DNA of 64,000 bases from DAHUXD01 sp963736455 (GTDB taxonomy: Bacteria; Acidobacteriota; Thermoanaerobaculia; UBA5066; Gp7-AA6): the NCBI GenBank assembly GCA_963736455.1, contig CAVTON010000001.1:434001-498000 (forward strand). The letters are read 5' to 3'. Positions 61,733-64,000 of this stretch are shown here, piece after piece. The notes beneath the pieces were generated by a model. It searched no databases, had not been told where the DNA came from, and worked only from the letters and a program-made list of their open reading frames with translations. The translations under genes and the position numbers were made by a program. Each line of letters opens with the position of its first letter. The stretch's first letter is position 1.

Positions 61733-63531
61733 GGAGCCTGTCCGCGGCCGCGTACATTCCCTCGATCAGCGCGTGATAGCGATTCTCGAGCACCCGCCGT
61801 TTGACCTTCAGCGTGGGAGTGATCGAGCCGTCCTCGACCGTGAGGTCGGCCGGCAGCAGGGCGAAGGCCCGGATCTGCTCGTGATGCGGCCGGTCGGCAT
61901 TGTAGGCGTCGATCTCCGCCTGGAAGAGCCGCCGGACCTCGGGGCTGGCGTCGAGAGCTCCTCCCTCGAGCCGGATGTGGTTCGACTCGGCCCACTGCTC
62001 GAGCCGCTCGAAGTTCGGGACGATCAGGGCGGCCAGGAACTTCTGCCGGTCCCCGATCACGATCGGCATGGAGACGTAGGGCGACCGCTTCAACGCGCTC
62101 TCGATCGGCTGCGGCGCCGCCTTCTTCCCGCCCGCCAGGACGATCAGGTCCTTCTTCCGATCGGTGATCGTCAGGAACCCGTCCCTGAGCTCGCCGATGT
62201 CGCCCGTGTGGAACCAGCCGTCACGGTCGATCGCCTCCGCGGTCGCCTCGGGCTTGTGGAAGTACCCCTTCATGATGTGGGGCCCTCGGGTCAGGATCTC
62301 GCCGTCGTTCGCGATCTTCACCTCGACGCCCCGGATGGGCTTGCCCACCGTGCCGAGGCGCCAACGTCCGGGGCCGTTGACGCAGATGACCGGCGAGGTC
62401 TCGGTCAGGCCGTATCCCTCGAGAATCTTCACCCCCGCTCCGACGAAGAAGAGGGCGAGATCGCGCGACAGCGGCGCGCCGCCCGAGACGGCGAACTCGA
62501 ACCGCGTGCCGAGCGCCGCGCGGATCTTCCGGAAGACGAGGGCGTCCGCGAGGCGCGCCTGGCGGGCGAGACCGCGCGGCAGGGTGTCGCCGCGGTCCTC
62601 GCACTCGGCCTTGCGCCGGGCGACCCCCGAGGCCCAGGTGAAGATCTTCTTCTTCAGAAACCCGCCCGCCTCGGCCTTCCCCCGGATCCGATCGTAGACC
62701 TTCTCGTAGACCCGCGGCACCGCGCCGAAGCACGTCGGGTTGATCTCGAGGAAGTTCGCGCTGAGCCGCTCGATCGATTCCGCGTATGCGATCGTGGCGA
62801 CCTTGTACATGTAGGAAAAGTCGAGCATTCGCTCGAAGACGTGCGAGAGGGGCAGGAACGACATCATCACCGCGTCGGATGCGAACGGGATGACCTCGCA
62901 TCCCGCGACGACGTTCGAAACGAAGTTCCCGTGGGTCAGCATCGCGCCCTTGGGCTCGCCGGTCGTTCCGGACGTATAGATGATCGTGGCGACGTCCTCG
63001 GGCTTGACCCGCGCCATCCGCTGCTCGAAGACGCCGGGGCTCGTCGCGAGCGTCGGCCGGCCGCGATCCACGATCTCGTGGAGGGTCGCGAAGCCGGACT
63101 CGCGCGGAGGGTTGCCGTCCATGAGGATGACGTGCTCCAGATCCGGGCAGCTCCCGCGGATCGTCAGGATTTTTCCGAGCTGCTCGAGCGAGGACACGAA
63201 GATCGCGCGGGCTCCGCTGTCTTCGAGGATCGGAGCGATCTGCGCGGCCGGCAGCGTCGGATAGACCGGCACCGACCAGATTCCGGCGCAGAGACACGCG
63301 TAGTCGGCCATCGCCCATTCGGGACGGTTCTCCGAGAGGATGGCCACCCGGTCCCCCGGCTGGATGCCCAGGCCGTTCAACCCCAGCGAGAGCGCCCGGA
63401 CGGTGAAGCCGAAATCCGAGGCCGAGATCGGCCTCCAGGAGCCGCGCAACCTTGGAGAGGAGGAGGTCGGCCTTCCCGCTCCCGGCGGCGGCGAGGAAGA
63501 TGTCGCACAGTGTCCGGGGCTCGGTCGCCAT
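61722..63531 (-). CDS. fadD: Long-chain fatty acid-CoA ligase, with N-terminal frameshift
   Basis: An AMP-forming ligase that activates fatty acids to acyl-CoA. Most of it is in one frame: RALSLGLNGLGIQPGDRVAILSENRPEW, the ATP site TIIYTSGTTGEPKGAMLTHGN, FLPLSHVFERM, EGYGLTETSPVICVN, GWFHTGDIGELRDGFLTITDRKKDLIVLAGGKKAAPQPIE, and the C-terminal LTPTLK-type segment read as ITPTLKVKRR. The N-terminus starts at ATG 63531 behind GGGAGG, with MATEPRTLCDIFLAAAGSG in another frame; the two join if one G near 63447 is removed (K-V-R-G-S-W). The frame used downstream runs open upstream to 63578 but without family pattern. One indel, natural or technical, therefore splits the gene. It heads the operon. 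Confidence 0.88.
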
Positions 63532-63610
63532 CGCACCTCCCTCACGGCGATTGTGTCGCGCCCCCCGGGGCCGGTCAAGGAAAGCCGGCGTGGCCCGGTC
63601 GGGGGACTGC

Positions 63611-63876
63611 GAGCAGGTTGCTGAAAAAGGGTGTGAGGCGTCGCTACGAGCGCCGCGGGGCCAGATGCGAGGAAGCGCGACGACGGCGATGTGGGAACAT
63701 CGTCGAGGAGCGGTGACGACGCAGATGGCCCCGCGCCGCCGTAGCCCGAAGGGTGGCCGGCACTTTGCCGGCGAACCTCATTAGAGATGGAGAGACATGA
63801 TCGCCACTATTCGGATCGGGCGTCGAATGCAAAGTGCCGGACACGACGCCCGCGTCCATTTTTCAGCACCCTGCTA
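63611..63876. repeat. Intergenic element with terminal inverted repeats, copy 2
   Basis: About 265 bp bounded on the left by AGCAGGTTGCTGAAAAAGG and on the right, opposite strand, by AGCAGGGTGCTGAAAAATGG. Inside is a nested palindrome (CGGGGCCA...TGGCCCCG around 63657-63739, with GCGATGT/ACATCG in the centre) that copy 1 lacks, then GGCACTTTGCCGGCG and AAGTGCCGGACACGACGCCC shared with copy 1. The right border runs into TAGGCT (63875-63880), 7 nt before the ATG at 63888. Confidence 0.75.
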
Positions 63877-63887
63877 GGCTTCGCCGG

Positions 63888-64000
63888 ATGGCGATCGCGC
63901 TCTTGGCCGGAACGCTGCTCGCGATCGCCGGCTTTCTCCTGACGTCGGTCCAGGGCTTCGTCGTCGCGACGCACATCGCCCAGTCCGATCCGGCCGTCCG
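63888..64000 (+). CDS. N-terminus of a membrane or exported protein (cut by window edge)
   Basis: From ATG 63888 an open frame runs to the edge (37 codons). Residues 2-24 are a hydrophobic helix (AIALLAGTLLAIAGFLLTSV) followed by a polar stretch (ATHIAQSDPAVR). It is a signal anchor or first transmembrane helix. No family can be named. There is no Shine-Dalgarno site; TAGGCT lies 7 nt upstream at the border of the repeat element. Confidence 0.55.
   Translation, partial: MAIALLAGTLLAIAGFLLTSVQGFVVATHIAQSDPAV

Noticed and set aside
63653..63745. Nested palindrome in repeat copy 2 as a CRISPR-like or attachment site
   Set aside because: There are no repeated units with spacers and no integrase or tRNA border; it is internal to the inverted-repeat element.

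Overview
The window is a 64 kb piece of a high-GC (roughly 70% by eye), gene-dense bacterial chromosome with no prophage, integrase, transposase or CRISPR array. Gene content (respiratory heme, a secreted S9 peptidase, an M1 aminopeptidase of LTA4-hydrolase type, NDH-2, ECF sigma/anti-sigma, a fatty acid beta-oxidation operon) and protein style suggest an aerobic, heterotrophic, free-living bacterium, most likely Acidobacteriota or a similar deep-branching soil phylum. That placement is inference; no rRNA is present.

Layout. 0-7 kb: start of a leftward hutH (cut by the edge), purA, then a leftward envelope operon (POT peptide transporter, TPR protein, acyltransferase 3, GT39-like glycosyltransferase). 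7-20.7 kb: an almost complete heme locus in two divergent arms, hemL-hemB-hemD-hemC-hemA-ccsA-like to the left and acnA-hemE-hemN-hemH-hemY to the right, separated by 49 bp. It covers glutamyl-tRNA to protoheme; most junctions are 4-bp ATGA/GTGA overlaps. 20.6-28 kb: cytochrome c, then a leftward unit of M1 aminopeptidase, a molybdopterin oxidoreductase broken by many indels, CDF and VIT1-type metal transporters and a phospholipase D-like protein. 28-35.7 kb: small secreted proteins, S9A peptidase, uppP, tRNA-Glu(UUC), a KimA-like transporter. 35.6-43 kb: a leftward set, gpsA-plsY-thpR-cinA-ABC-F, GT2 glycosyltransferase and a YfgM-like protein. 43-47 kb: NfuA, an ATP-grasp enzyme, a 38-residue Lys/Arg-rich mini-protein and an unexplained three-gene set (45-aa peptide, about 120-aa helical protein, TPR protein). 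47-56 kb: NDH-2, Tat-type class V aminotransferase, ECF sigma/anti-sigma, zinc ADH, Mpo1-like protein, PLP decarboxylase, A-type Fe-S carrier, thiD. 56-63.6 kb: a leftward beta-oxidation operon, fadD-thiolase-fadJ-acyl-CoA dehydrogenase-DUF4019.

Two features cut across the window. First, many transcription-unit heads carry a -10-like hexamer (TATACT, TAGAAT, TACGAT and similar) only 6-9 nt before the start codon with no Shine-Dalgarno sequence, which is the layout of leaderless mRNAs; two divergent pairs share overlapping -10 elements in gaps of 22 and 13 bp. Second, two copies of an intergenic element with imperfect terminal inverted repeats (about 27985-28167 and 63611-63876) each end exactly at a TAGGCT -10-like hexamer lying 7 nt before a start codon. 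The 45-aa peptide/helical protein/TPR set and this promoter-abutting repeat are the best candidates for undescribed biology.
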